From Sphingopyxis sp. Root154 (lineage in GTDB: Bacteria; Pseudomonadota; Alphaproteobacteria; Sphingomonadales; Sphingomonadaceae), in the NCBI RefSeq assembly GCF_001427105.1, contig NZ_LMGI01000004.1:398148-462147 (forward strand): a stretch of 64,000 nucleotides of DNA, given 5' to 3'. This document shows, in pieces, positions 52,385 to 61,832 of the stretch. Position 1 is the first letter of the stretch. Each line of letters starts with the position of its first letter. The notes under the pieces are model-generated. The model was not told the origin of the DNA and searched no databases. It saw nothing but the letters and a program-made list of their open reading frames with translations. Both the position numbers and the translations under genes were made by a program.

Positions 52385-53070
52385 CGCCGCTGCGGCGAAG
52401 CCTTTCGCTTCGCGCCGTCACGGCGCTGGTTGCAGGCGCGATCGTCGCGCAATGCACTCCGGCGCAGGCCGAAAGCGTCGTCAAGCTGCCCGCTGCGCTA
52501 GTCGATCCCGCCGTTAGTGCGAAACGCGCGACCGCGGTACTCGCCGGCGGTTGTTTCTGGGGCGTTGAAGGCGTCTTTTCCAACGTCAAAGGCGTGATTT
52601 CGGTCGAATCGGGCTATCATGGCGGCAACGCCGCGACGGCCAAATATGAACTCACTCATGACGGCAAGTCGGGCCATGCCGAGGCGGTTCGCATCGTCTA
52701 TGACCCGTCGCAGGTCAGCTATGGCAGCCTGCTCCGCATCCTCTTTTCGGTGATCGCCGACCCGACGCTCAAGAATCGTCAGGGTCCCGACACGGGTCCG
52801 CAATATCGCGCCGCGATCGTGCCGCTCGACGCCAGCCAGCGCCAGGTCGCAACTGCCTATCTGTCGCAGATCGGCGGCGGCAAATATTTCGCCAAGCCCG
52901 TCGCGGTGCCGATCGAGGCGTACAAGCGTTTCTATCCCGCCGAGGCGAATCATCAGGATTTCATGCGCCGCAATCCCAAGAACGGCTATATATTGCGCTG
53001 GGACGCGCCCAAGCTCGCGGCGTTGAAGCGGCTCTATCCCGATATGGTTCGGGCGAAGCCCGCACCCTGA
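52381..53070 (+). CDS. msrA: Exported peptide-methionine (S)-S-oxide reductase
   Basis: A 229-residue MsrA repairing oxidised methionine. The start is proposed at TTG 52381, overlapping the micro-ORF stop, because it opens a signal peptide (ALVAGAIVAQCTPAQAES) right before the catalytic domain; no upstream start has a ribosome site outside that micro-ORF. The catalytic cysteine is in AGGCFWGVEGVF. GYHGG, HAEAVRIVYDP and QGPDTGPQYRAAI are family motifs. It should act in the periplasm. The last 21 bases of the gene are repeated imperfectly 31 bases on (53081-53101). Confidence 0.9.
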   Translation: MTPLRRSLSLRAVTALVAGAIVAQCTPAQAESVVKLPAALVDPAVSAKRATAVLAGGCFWGVEGVFSNVKGVISVESGYHGGNAATAKYELTHDGKSGHAEAVRIVYDPSQVSYGSLLRILFSVIADPTLKNRQGPDTGPQYRAAIVPLDASQRQVATAYLSQIGGGKYFAKPVAVPIEAYKRFYPAEANHQDFMRRNPKNGYILRWDAPKLAALKRLYPDMVRAKPAP

Positions 53071-53239
53071 CAACGGCGTCCGGGCGAACCCCGCGCCCTG
53101 AAATCCGCCCGGTTCCGCGATTGGTCGCGGCAGAAGAATCATTCACCGCAAATCGCTGGCCCCTCCCGCGCGCCTGCGTGACGCAGGATAAAGTCCGAAT
53201 GGGGTCGGGATAATATAAAGTCGCAAGTGCGGGGTTCGA

Positions 53240-54388
53240 ATGAAGTTCAGGTTTTCCGGCAAGCCGCTCCTCGCCGTGTCGATGAGCGCCGCGGTGCTTG
53301 CGGGCTGCGTCAGCAGCGCCGCGATCGTTCCGCAGCCACGCGCGCAGCAGCAGCCAGCGGCGGTGCGCGGTCCGTCCGGGTCGGTGACGGTGCCGATCGG
53401 TCAACCGGTGCGGTCGGCGATGCCGCGCCCCGCCGGCCCCGTCGATCCCGGCTTCCGCCGCGCCCCCGCGGGTCTCAACGACCGCATCTATGAACTGTGG
53501 CGCGCCTTCCCCGGCAAGACCGGCATCGCGGTGCAGCGCATCGATGGTGAATGGTCGCTGTCGCAGCGCGGCGGCGAGCTGTTCCCGCAGCAGAGCGTGT
53601 CGAAGCTGTGGGTCACGCTCACAGTGCTCGACGCGGTCGATCAGGGGCGGATGACGATGGACCAGCGCGTCCGCATCGGCCCCGAGGATCTGGTGGTCTT
53701 TCACCAGCCGCTCGCGGCACGCGTGCGGGCTGAGCGCTCGGTTACGATGAGCGTCCGTGACCTGATCGAGACCGCGATCACCCACAGCGACAATCTTGCG
53801 AACGACAGCCTTTTGCGCACCGTCGGTGGACCTGCCGCCGTGCGCGCCTTCATCGCGAAAAAGGACCTCGGCTCGATCCGCTTTGGCCCTGGCGAACGCC
53901 TGTTGCAGGCGGGGACCGCGGGGCTGACCTGGCAGCAAAGCTATTCGGTCGGCCGCAATTTCGAGACCGCGCGCGCCGCGCTGTCGGCCGCGGCGCGCCA
54001 GGCCGCGATGAACAATTATCTCGCCAATCCCGTCGATGGCGCCAGCCCCGCCGCCATCGCCAGCGCGCTGACGCGGCTGGCGCGCGGCACCTTGCTGTCA
54101 CCCGAATCGACCGAATATCTGCAAGGCGTGATGAGCCGAACGCGGAGCGGGCCGCGGCGGCTCAAGGCGGGGCTGCCTCCCGGCTGGCAATTCATGCACA
54201 AGACCGGCACCGGACAGAATCTTGGCGGCATGACCGCGGGCTATAACGACATCGGCATCGCCACCGCGCCCGACGGCACGCGCTATGCGATCGTCGTGAT
54301 GATGGGCAGCACCACGTCGGGCATCCCCGCGCGCATGGCGCTGATGCAGTCGGTCTCGTCGGCGGTTGCCGAATATCACGGAAGGTAA
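53240..54388 (+). CDS. Class A beta-lactamase-fold serine hydrolase, lipoprotein
   Basis: A 382-residue lipoprotein (lipobox VLAGC, cysteine near residue 23) followed by a Pro/Gln-rich linker and a class A beta-lactamase fold. The nucleophile is S119 in SVSK; SDN is at 183-185, the general-base glutamate E219 lies 36 residues after it exactly as Glu166 does after Ser130 in class A enzymes, and KTG is at 321-323. The larger gap before KTG is an insertion. This may be a real beta-lactamase or a related peptidase; substrate is unproven. The next gene begins 6 bases after its stop. Confidence 0.87.
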   Translation: MKFRFSGKPLLAVSMSAAVLAGCVSSAAIVPQPRAQQQPAAVRGPSGSVTVPIGQPVRSAMPRPAGPVDPGFRRAPAGLNDRIYELWRAFPGKTGIAVQRIDGEWSLSQRGGELFPQQSVSKLWVTLTVLDAVDQGRMTMDQRVRIGPEDLVVFHQPLAARVRAERSVTMSVRDLIETAITHSDNLANDSLLRTVGGPAAVRAFIAKKDLGSIRFGPGERLLQAGTAGLTWQQSYSVGRNFETARAALSAAARQAAMNNYLANPVDGASPAAIASALTRLARGTLLSPESTEYLQGVMSRTRSGPRRLKAGLPPGWQFMHKTGTGQNLGGMTAGYNDIGIATAPDGTRYAIVVMMGSTTSGIPARMALMQSVSSAVAEYHGR

Positions 54389-54394
54389 TCGAGG

Positions 54395-54706
54395 ATGAAG
54401 CTTGCTGCCCTGCCGCTGGCCCTGCTGTCGCTCGCGCTCGCCGGATGCGCGACGCCCGAGACGCGGCTGCGCACGGGACTCAACAATGCCGGCCTGTCGA
54501 AGGCGATGTCGGCGTGCATGGCCGAACGCATGGTCGACCGGCTCTCGCTGGTCCAGCTCCGCCGCCTGTCGGCGCTCGGCAGCCTCAAGGACAAGCGCGT
54601 CACCGACCTTTCGCTCGACCAGTTTTTTCACAAGGTCCGCGCGCTCAGGGATCCCGAGATCCTGACCGTGTCGACGAGCTCGGCGGCGCTCTGCGCGCTG
54701 CGCTAA
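54395..54706 (+). CDS. Small lipoprotein, unknown
   Basis: A 103-residue lipoprotein with lipobox LALAGC (cysteine near residue 18), a helical body (RLRTGLNNAGLSKAMSACMA, LSLDQFFHKVRALRDPEIL) and two more cysteines. It is translated 6 bases after the serine hydrolase gene, with GAGG before its ATG, so the two are probably an operon product pair in the same compartment. It converges with the M23-like gene, 4 bases apart. Family not recognised. Confidence 0.7.
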   Translation: MKLAALPLALLSLALAGCATPETRLRTGLNNAGLSKAMSACMAERMVDRLSLVQLRRLSALGSLKDKRVTDLSLDQFFHKVRALRDPEILTVSTSSAALCALR

Positions 54707-54710
54707 GCCA

Positions 54711-55835
54711 TCAATCGCCCGGAAAGCGCACGACGAGGTTCGGCGGCGGAAAGCTGTTCCGCACCGTTTCGGAACGGTCGACGGGCGGCCATGCCTCGCC
54801 GCGGAAAAAATCGTCGATTGCCTTATATTGCCCCAGTCGCGTGAGCGAGGTGACAACATAGGGCTGCCCTTCGGCGCCGAGGATCGACGGCCGGTCGGCG
54901 AGGTGGAAATGCAGGTGCGGCGCGCTGGCCTGTCCAGTGAAGCCGAGGAAGCCCACGACCTGCCCGGCCTTCACGCGATCGCCCACCGCCACGGGCGCGC
55001 CTTGCTTCAGATGCTCGTAGATCGCGATGCGGCCGCCACCGATGTCGAGCATGACGAAATTGCCGCTGGCGTCCGCGATGCCGGGCCTCGGCCTGCCCGA
55101 TATGGTGGCGGGATCGGGCACATCGTCGCGCACCGCGACGATCGCGCCGTCGGCGACTGCGAGCACCTCGGCGCCGAAGCCATGGTGATTCGCCGGAATA
55201 TTGGCGTCGCCCGCAGACAATTTTCCCTTCGTGTCGACCTTCATCCAGTCGATCGCAAAACGGCCGGGCAGCATCGCCGATCCTTCAGTGGCGTAGAAGA
55301 CCCTGCGATGGCCGAGCTCCATGCCAGGGGCGTATACCGCGACCCACGGACCGCCGCGCAGTGGCGGCGACAGGCGGGGCAGCGCGGCGGTTTCGGGCGC
55401 CGCCGCGCCGCCTGAAATCGTGAAATCCGGCTCTTCGGTGTCGATCTTGCTCAGCGTCAGGCTGTGCGAGATCGATCCGCGGGGAAAGGCGGCGGGGACG
55501 GGCGCGCCGATATAGACGATAGCGCGGCGGCCGATGGGAATGATCCGCGAATTGGCTTCGGGCGGTCCGACGAGGCCGATCGCCGCGGGCAGTTCGTCCC
55601 GGCTATAGGTCTTGATCGGCGTGTCGCCTGCCTTGATCGCGAGCCCGTTCAGTTCGAGCGGGTGGCTGGAAAAATTGGTGAGGTGGAGTTCATAGACGAG
55701 CTGGTCGGCCGCGCCGATCCGGACGATTTTCGGCGCTTCGACGATCTGCACATCGAGCGACTGGTTCACTTGTGCCGTCGCGGCGCCCGGACCTGCGAAC
55801 GCCGACAACGCCAAAACTAGAAGCTTTATCCGCAT
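54711..55835 (-). CDS. M23-family (LytM-like) exported protein with altered metal site
   Basis: A 374-residue exported protein; ATG 55833-55835 is preceded by AGGGAAG and opens a signal peptide ending near AATAQ. A beta-rich N-terminal domain (about 20-160) is followed by an M23-like fold: HHGFGAEVLAVADGAIVAV, GNFVMLDIGGGRIAIYEHL and SAPHLHFHLADRPS. The C-terminal HLHFH is intact, but the first H-x-G-x-D motif reads H217-H-G-F-G221, so the aspartate ligand is missing. Activity as a peptidoglycan endopeptidase is uncertain; it may act as a LytM-type activator. Confidence 0.85.
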   Translation of the reverse strand: MRIKLLVLALSAFAGPGAATAQVNQSLDVQIVEAPKIVRIGAADQLVYELHLTNFSSHPLELNGLAIKAGDTPIKTYSRDELPAAIGLVGPPEANSRIIPIGRRAIVYIGAPVPAAFPRGSISHSLTLSKIDTEEPDFTISGGAAAPETAALPRLSPPLRGGPWVAVYAPGMELGHRRVFYATEGSAMLPGRFAIDWMKVDTKGKLSAGDANIPANHHGFGAEVLAVADGAIVAVRDDVPDPATISGRPRPGIADASGNFVMLDIGGGRIAIYEHLKQGAPVAVGDRVKAGQVVGFLGFTGQASAPHLHFHLADRPSILGAEGQPYVVTSLTRLGQYKAIDDFFRGEAWPPVDRSETVRNSFPPPNLVVRFPGD

Positions 55836-56040
55836 CTTCGCTTCCCTCATCCCACATTTCGACCTTGCCCGATTATCAACTCGGGCCCGGGGCGTCATCC
55901 GAAAGACGAACCGGCTGGCCGCAAGCCTTTGCCGCAGACAAGAATATCTGGGGCTACCCGGGGGTAGAATTGCCGCCGAACTTGTGCTTAGGCGGCGCCG
56001 ATCCTCTCCCTTTACAGAGTCGAAAGGCCCGGCAGACCTC

Positions 56041-57249
<1,209 letters not shown>

Positions 57250-57258
57250 TAATCCAAC

Positions 57259-57282
57259 CCTCCCTCGCACCCGCGAGGGAGG
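57259..57282 (+). terminator. Hairpin after sucC
   Basis: CCTCCCTCGC (57259-57268) pairs perfectly with 57273-57282 around ACCC, nine bases after the sucC stop. No T-run follows. It is a variant of the CCCTCCC-type repeat seen at 11806-11829, and separates sucC from the etfBA promoter. Confidence 0.55.
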
Positions 57283-57297
57283 AGTAGGGACTGCTAG

Positions 57298-57326
57298 TTG
57301 ACGTTTACGTAAACGCCAATTATGGC
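57298..57326 (+). promoter_or_regulatory. etfBA promoter with operator-like palindrome
   Basis: TTGACG at 57298-57303 (-35) and TATGGC at 57321-57326 (-10) are 17 bases apart. The stretch 57298-57319 forms a 22-base palindrome with one mismatched pair; its perfect core is CGTTTACGTAAACG. The palindrome fills the -35/spacer region, the usual place for a repressor. It shares its left half with the site at 21982-21997. Confidence 0.6.
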
Positions 57327-57362
57327 GCAGTGCACAATTTTTCGAGAGGAGCTGTCGAAGCT

Positions 57363-58112
57363 ATGAAAATCCTCGTCCCCGTAAAGCGGGTGCTCGATTA
57401 CAACGTGAAGCCGCGGGTCAAGTCCGACGGCACGGGCGTTGACCTGGCCAATGTCAAAATGTCGATGAACCCGTTCGACGAGATCGGCGTCGAAGAAGCG
57501 ATCCGCCTGAAGGAAAAGGGCGTCGCGACCGAGATCGTCGCCGTGTCCGTCGGACCGGCGAAGGCACAGGAAACGCTGCGCACCGCGCTCGCGATGGGCG
57601 CCGACCGCGCGATCCTCGTCCAGACCGACGATGCCGTCGAGCCGCTCGCGCTCGCAAAGATCTTCAAGGCGATCGCCGACGCTGAACAGCCCGGCCTTGT
57701 CATCCTTGGCAAGCAGGCGATCGACGACGACAACAACCAGACCGGCCAGATGCTCGCGGCATTGACCGGCTGGGCGCAGGGCACCTTTGCCAGTGCGGTC
57801 AATGTCGATGGCGACAGCGTCAATGTGACGCGCGAAGTCGATGGCGGTCTCGAGACGGTGAAGCTGAAGCTTCCCGCGATCGTCACCACCGACCTTCGTC
57901 TGAACGAGCCGCGCTATGCGTCGCTGCCGAACATCATGAAGGCGAAGTCGAAGCCGCTCGATACCAAGACCCCCGCCGATTACGGCGTCGACACCGCCCC
58001 GCGCGTGAAGGTGGTCAAGGTCAGCGAACCCGCCGCCCGCTCGGCCGGCGTCAAGGTCGCCGATGTCGATGAACTGGTTGCCAAGCTGAAAGCGCTGGGA
58101 GTGCACTCATGA
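57363..58112 (+). CDS. etfB: Electron transfer flavoprotein beta subunit
   Basis: A 249-residue EtfB beginning MKILVPVKRVLDYNVKPRVK at ATG 57363, downstream of GAGAGGAG. MNPFDEIGVEEAIRLKEKG, ILGKQAIDDDNNQTGQML and KLPAIVTTDLRLNEPRYAS are the EtfB signature stretches. With EtfA it forms the FAD/AMP heterodimer that carries electrons from acyl-CoA and other dehydrogenases to ETF-quinone oxidoreductase. Its stop overlaps etfA by four bases (ATGA). Confidence 0.97.
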   Translation: MKILVPVKRVLDYNVKPRVKSDGTGVDLANVKMSMNPFDEIGVEEAIRLKEKGVATEIVAVSVGPAKAQETLRTALAMGADRAILVQTDDAVEPLALAKIFKAIADAEQPGLVILGKQAIDDDNNQTGQMLAALTGWAQGTFASAVNVDGDSVNVTREVDGGLETVKLKLPAIVTTDLRLNEPRYASLPNIMKAKSKPLDTKTPADYGVDTAPRVKVVKVSEPAARSAGVKVADVDELVAKLKALGVHS

Positions 58113-59038
58113 AAACTCTGGTTTGGGTCGAACATGACGGCAAGGCCGTCAAGGACGCCACGCTTGCGGTGGTCACCGCCGCGTCGAAGCTTGGCGAAGT
58201 CCATCTGCTCGTCGCCGGTAGCGGCGTCGATGCGGTTGCCAAGGAAGCCGCCGGCATCGCCGGCGTCGGCAAGGTGCATGTCGCCGACAACGCTGCTTTC
58301 GGTCATAACCTGCCCGAAAATATCGCGCCGCTCGTCGCCGAGCTGATGGGCAGCCACGACGCGTTCCTCGCGCCTGCGACGACGACCGGCAAGAATATCG
58401 CGCCGCGCGTCGCAGCCTTGCTTGACGTGATGCAGATTTCCGAAATCCTGTCGGTCGAGGGTCCGAAGACCTTCACCCGGCCGATCTACGCCGGCAACGC
58501 GATCGCGACCGTCGAATCGTCGGACGCGAAGCTGGTTCTCACCGTTCGCGGCACCGCGTTCGACAAGGCCGCGACCTCCGGCGGTTCGGGCACGGTCGAA
58601 GCCGTGGGCGCGGGCAGCGATGCCGGCATCTCGAGCTTCGTCGGCGCCGAAATCGCCAAGTCGGAGCGCCCCGAACTCACCTCGGCGAAGATCATCGTTT
58701 CGGGCGGCCGTGCGCTGGGTTCGAGCGAGAAGTACGAAGAAGTCATCGTCCCGCTCGCCGACAAGCTCGGCGCCGCGCTCGGTGCATCGCGCGCCGCGGT
58801 CGATGCGGGCTATGTCCCCAACGACTATCAGGTCGGCCAGACCGGCAAGATCGTCGCGCCGCAGGTGTACTTCGCGATCGGCATCTCGGGCGCGATCCAG
58901 CATCTCGCGGGCATGAAGGATTCGAAGACGATCGTCGCGATCAACAAAGACGAAGACGCCCCGATCTTCCAGGTCGCCGACTTCGGCCTCGTCGCCGATC
59001 TGTTCAATGCCGTTCCCGAACTGACCGGCAAGATCTAA
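58109..59038 (+). CDS. etfA: Electron transfer flavoprotein alpha subunit
   Basis: A 309-residue EtfA. The start ATG overlaps the etfB stop. The C-terminal FAD domain has ELTSAKIIVSGGRALGSSEK, GASRAAVDAGYVPNDYQVGQ, TGKIVAPQVYFAIGISGAIQ, HLAGMKDSKTIVAINKDEDA and PIFQVADFGLVADLF, all diagnostic for EtfA. It works with EtfB in the cytoplasm. The DUF389 gene begins 12 bases after its stop and could be in the same transcript. Confidence 0.97.
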   Translation: MKTLVWVEHDGKAVKDATLAVVTAASKLGEVHLLVAGSGVDAVAKEAAGIAGVGKVHVADNAAFGHNLPENIAPLVAELMGSHDAFLAPATTTGKNIAPRVAALLDVMQISEILSVEGPKTFTRPIYAGNAIATVESSDAKLVLTVRGTAFDKAATSGGSGTVEAVGAGSDAGISSFVGAEIAKSERPELTSAKIIVSGGRALGSSEKYEEVIVPLADKLGAALGASRAAVDAGYVPNDYQVGQTGKIVAPQVYFAIGISGAIQHLAGMKDSKTIVAINKDEDAPIFQVADFGLVADLFNAVPELTGKI

Positions 59039-59050
59039 ACGGCAGTCGCC

Positions 59051-60391
59051 GTGGCCGGCAACCACCCCGGAGTGCCCGGTTTGGGCGACACGCCGTTCAA
59101 CGCCGGCGGTCGCCGGGCGACCCGGAGCGCGGAAAATCACGATGCGGTCGAGGGCGACGACGCCCTCGACCGCTCGTTGATTCTGGCGAGCGTCGCGCGC
59201 GACGCGCGGCTCGACAAGAAATTCCTGTTGCTCATCATCCTGGCGGCGATGATCGCTACGCTCGGCCTGCTGCAAAGCTCGACCGCGGTCGTCATCGGCG
59301 CGATGCTCGTGTCGCCGCTGATGGGACCGATCATGGGGGTTGGCTTCGGCCTTGCGACCCTCGAATCCAATCTGATTCGCCGCTCGCTCGTGACGCTCGC
59401 AGCCGGGATGGCGGTCGCGATCCTCGTCGCGATGCTCATCATCTGGCTGTCGCCGGTCAAGGACGTAACGCCTGAACTTCGGGCACGAACGCAGCCGACC
59501 TTGCTCGACCTCGGCGTCGCGGTCGTCGGCGGCATCGCCGGCGTTTATGCGATCATGCGCAAGTTGTCGGGGGTGATGGTCGGCGTCGCGATCGCGACCG
59601 CGCTCGTGCCGCCACTGTCGACGGTCGGCTTCGGTCTCGTCACCGGCCGGTTCGATTTCGCGATGGGGGCGGCGCTGCTGTTCCTCACCAACACGCTCGC
59701 CATCGCCTTTGCCGCGACGATCGTCGCGCGGCTCAACCATTTCGGCCCGTCGCTGACGCCGCAGCACACCGCGATGCAGGTCACCGGTATCGTCGCGACG
59801 CTCGGCATCTTGTCGATCCCGCTCGCGTTGACGCTCAACAGCCTGGCGGGTGAGGTTCGCGCGCGATCGGTTGTGCAGGCCGAATTGCGATCGCTGCTCG
59901 GTGAAAGCGACCGCGTCGACAGCCTCAACGTGCGGATGGAACGCGACGCCGTAGCCGTCGATGGGGTGGTGCTCGTCGATCGTTACGCCGGACGGCTCGA
60001 CAACCGGCTTGCGGCAAAGATTGGTGGTGAGCTCGATCGCGAGGTCCGTGTCAGCATCGTGCAACTGAGGCAACAGACCAACGCTGCGGTGCAGGTCGAG
60101 GAACAGCTCAATCGCCGCCTCGCCGCGCTCGAACAGCGCGAGGAGGACAGCCGCGCGATCCTCGCCGGGCTGACCGTCGGCGAATTGCTGCCGCGCGAAC
60201 GGGTGCTGATCGATGCGCAGGCGCGGCGTGTCGTTGTCCAGCGCGACCAGGAGGCCGAAGGCGAACAAGTTTCCGCGGCGATCGACCGCATCATGGCGTC
60301 GGTGCAGGCGAGCCATCCGCAATGGCTGATCCAGAATGGCAGCCTCACCGCTGCAAAGGCGCCCGCGGCGGAAGCTGCCACGGCCGAATAG
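59051..60391 (+). CDS. DUF389 family membrane protein
   Basis: A 446-residue membrane protein starting at GTG 59051. The DUF389 core (about residues 55-275) has the typical SSTAVVIGAMLVSPLMGPIM and LVPPLSTVGFGLVTG motifs across about six membrane spans. A long, soluble, helical C-terminal tail (about 280-430; RRLAALEQREEDSRAILAG) is an addition seen in some members. The family's function is not known. It follows etfA by 12 bases, so co-transcription is possible, but a link to electron transfer is speculative. Confidence 0.87.
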   Translation: MAGNHPGVPGLGDTPFNAGGRRATRSAENHDAVEGDDALDRSLILASVARDARLDKKFLLLIILAAMIATLGLLQSSTAVVIGAMLVSPLMGPIMGVGFGLATLESNLIRRSLVTLAAGMAVAILVAMLIIWLSPVKDVTPELRARTQPTLLDLGVAVVGGIAGVYAIMRKLSGVMVGVAIATALVPPLSTVGFGLVTGRFDFAMGAALLFLTNTLAIAFAATIVARLNHFGPSLTPQHTAMQVTGIVATLGILSIPLALTLNSLAGEVRARSVVQAELRSLLGESDRVDSLNVRMERDAVAVDGVVLVDRYAGRLDNRLAAKIGGELDREVRVSIVQLRQQTNAAVQVEEQLNRRLAALEQREEDSRAILAGLTVGELLPRERVLIDAQARRVVVQRDQEAEGEQVSAAIDRIMASVQASHPQWLIQNGSLTAAKAPAAEAATAE

Positions 60392-60483
60392 TCTTGCGCA
60401 GACCTATTCGGGTTGACCTGTGGCGCCCGATCCCATGTGATGCGCGCCGAACCCGGCGGACGGCCGGGCAGGGGAGAGGCGAT

Positions 60484-61764
60484 ATGCGCGGCAAGCGACT
60501 GGCGTTGGCGATGATGATGGCGAGTGCGGGCCCGGCGGCGATCGCGCCCCCGCTGCACGCGCAGGCGGCGCCGCTCGAAGTGCTGACGATAGACAAGGCG
60601 CGGATCGACGCGGCGCTGAAGGCGATGATCGCCGACGGCCGCGCCGCGGGGACCTCGGCGCTGATCTGGCAGGACGGGCGCGAGGTCTATTTCGGCAGCG
60701 CCGGCATGGCCGACCGCGACGCGAAGCGCCCGATGCGCCGCGACACGATCGCGCAAATCTATTCGATGACCAAGCCCGTCACCGGCGTCGCGCTGATGCA
60801 GCTATGGGAGGCGGGCAAGTTCCATCTCGACGACCCGCTCGCCCAATATCTCCCCGAATATGCGAACATGCGCGTCTATGCGGGCAAGGATGCCGCGGGC
60901 CAGCCGCGCTATGTCGCCGCCGAACGCCCGATCACCGTGCGCGACATCCTGCGCCACACCGCGGGCTTCGCCTATGGCGCCGGGCCGACACCCGCGCACG
61001 ACGCCTATGTCGCGGCCGAACCGCTCGCGCTGGCGATCCCGCTCGCCGAGGCAAGCAAACGCCTCGCGAGCGTGCCGCTGCTGTTCCAGCCGGGCACGCA
61101 ATGGGAATATAGCATCGCGGTCGATGTGCAGGCGGCGCTCGTCGAGAAGCTCTCGGGCCAGTCCTTCGCCGACTATGTCCGAACCCATATCTTCGAACCG
61201 CTCGGGATGCGTGAGACCGCCTGGCGGCAGCCGGATTCACGGCTGCCGCGCTTCGCGGCGATGAATGTGAAGAAGGACGGCAAGCTGGTCCAGCAAGCCG
61301 CGGCTGAGGCGGAGGTGCTGAATTTCAAGGATCATGCGCTGACCCCCGGTGGCTTCGGCCTCGCCTCGACGCTCGACGATTATCAACGCTTTGCGCGCAT
61401 GTTGCTGAACGAGGGTGAACTCGACGGCGCGCGCATCCTCAGGCCTTCGACTGTGCGGCTGATGGCGACCGACCAGCTCGATCCCGCGATCAAGGAACGC
61501 GCTTGGCTCCCCGGCAAGGGCGCGGTCGGCTTCGGTTTCGACTTCGCGGTGCGCAAGTCGCCGCCGCAGACTCGCCAAGAAAATCGCGGTGCGACGGGCG
61601 AATATTTCTGGGACGGCATGGCATCGACCCTCTTCTGGGTCGACCCGGCGAACCGGCTGACCGCGGTCTTCTTCGTCCAGACCATTCCTTATGATGGCAC
61701 GCTCCACCGTGATTTTCGCGCCGCCGTCTATGGGCTGGACTATAAGGGACCGGCGGGCGACTAG
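60484..61764 (+). CDS. Class C beta-lactamase-fold serine hydrolase, exported
   Basis: A 426-residue exported protein starting at ATG 60484 with AGGGGAGAGG before it. The fold is of the class C beta-lactamase/esterase type: nucleophile in SMTK (S94, K97), Y209 in EYSIAVDVQ and a late GATGEYFWDGMASTLFWVDP. The third motif differs from the classical KTG, as in EstB-like esterases. Probably a periplasmic esterase or peptidase, not a true lactamase. It is monocistronic and unrelated in sequence to the class A type protein at 53.2 kb. Confidence 0.88.
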   Translation: MRGKRLALAMMMASAGPAAIAPPLHAQAAPLEVLTIDKARIDAALKAMIADGRAAGTSALIWQDGREVYFGSAGMADRDAKRPMRRDTIAQIYSMTKPVTGVALMQLWEAGKFHLDDPLAQYLPEYANMRVYAGKDAAGQPRYVAAERPITVRDILRHTAGFAYGAGPTPAHDAYVAAEPLALAIPLAEASKRLASVPLLFQPGTQWEYSIAVDVQAALVEKLSGQSFADYVRTHIFEPLGMRETAWRQPDSRLPRFAAMNVKKDGKLVQQAAAEAEVLNFKDHALTPGGFGLASTLDDYQRFARMLLNEGELDGARILRPSTVRLMATDQLDPAIKERAWLPGKGAVGFGFDFAVRKSPPQTRQENRGATGEYFWDGMASTLFWVDPANRLTAVFFVQTIPYDGTLHRDFRAAVYGLDYKGPAGD

Positions 61765-61832
61765 TCAGCGGCCTTGAAGCTGTCATCCTTTTGTCATCGC
61801 AATGCCCTTGAGCGGCGCGAGGAGTTTCTTCG

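Noticed and set aside
53225..53245. GGGTTCGAAT, resembling a tRNA T-loop, before the class A type serine hydrolase gene
   Set aside because: No matching T-stem, acceptor stem or anticodon arm could be built, and the segment runs directly into a good start codon.
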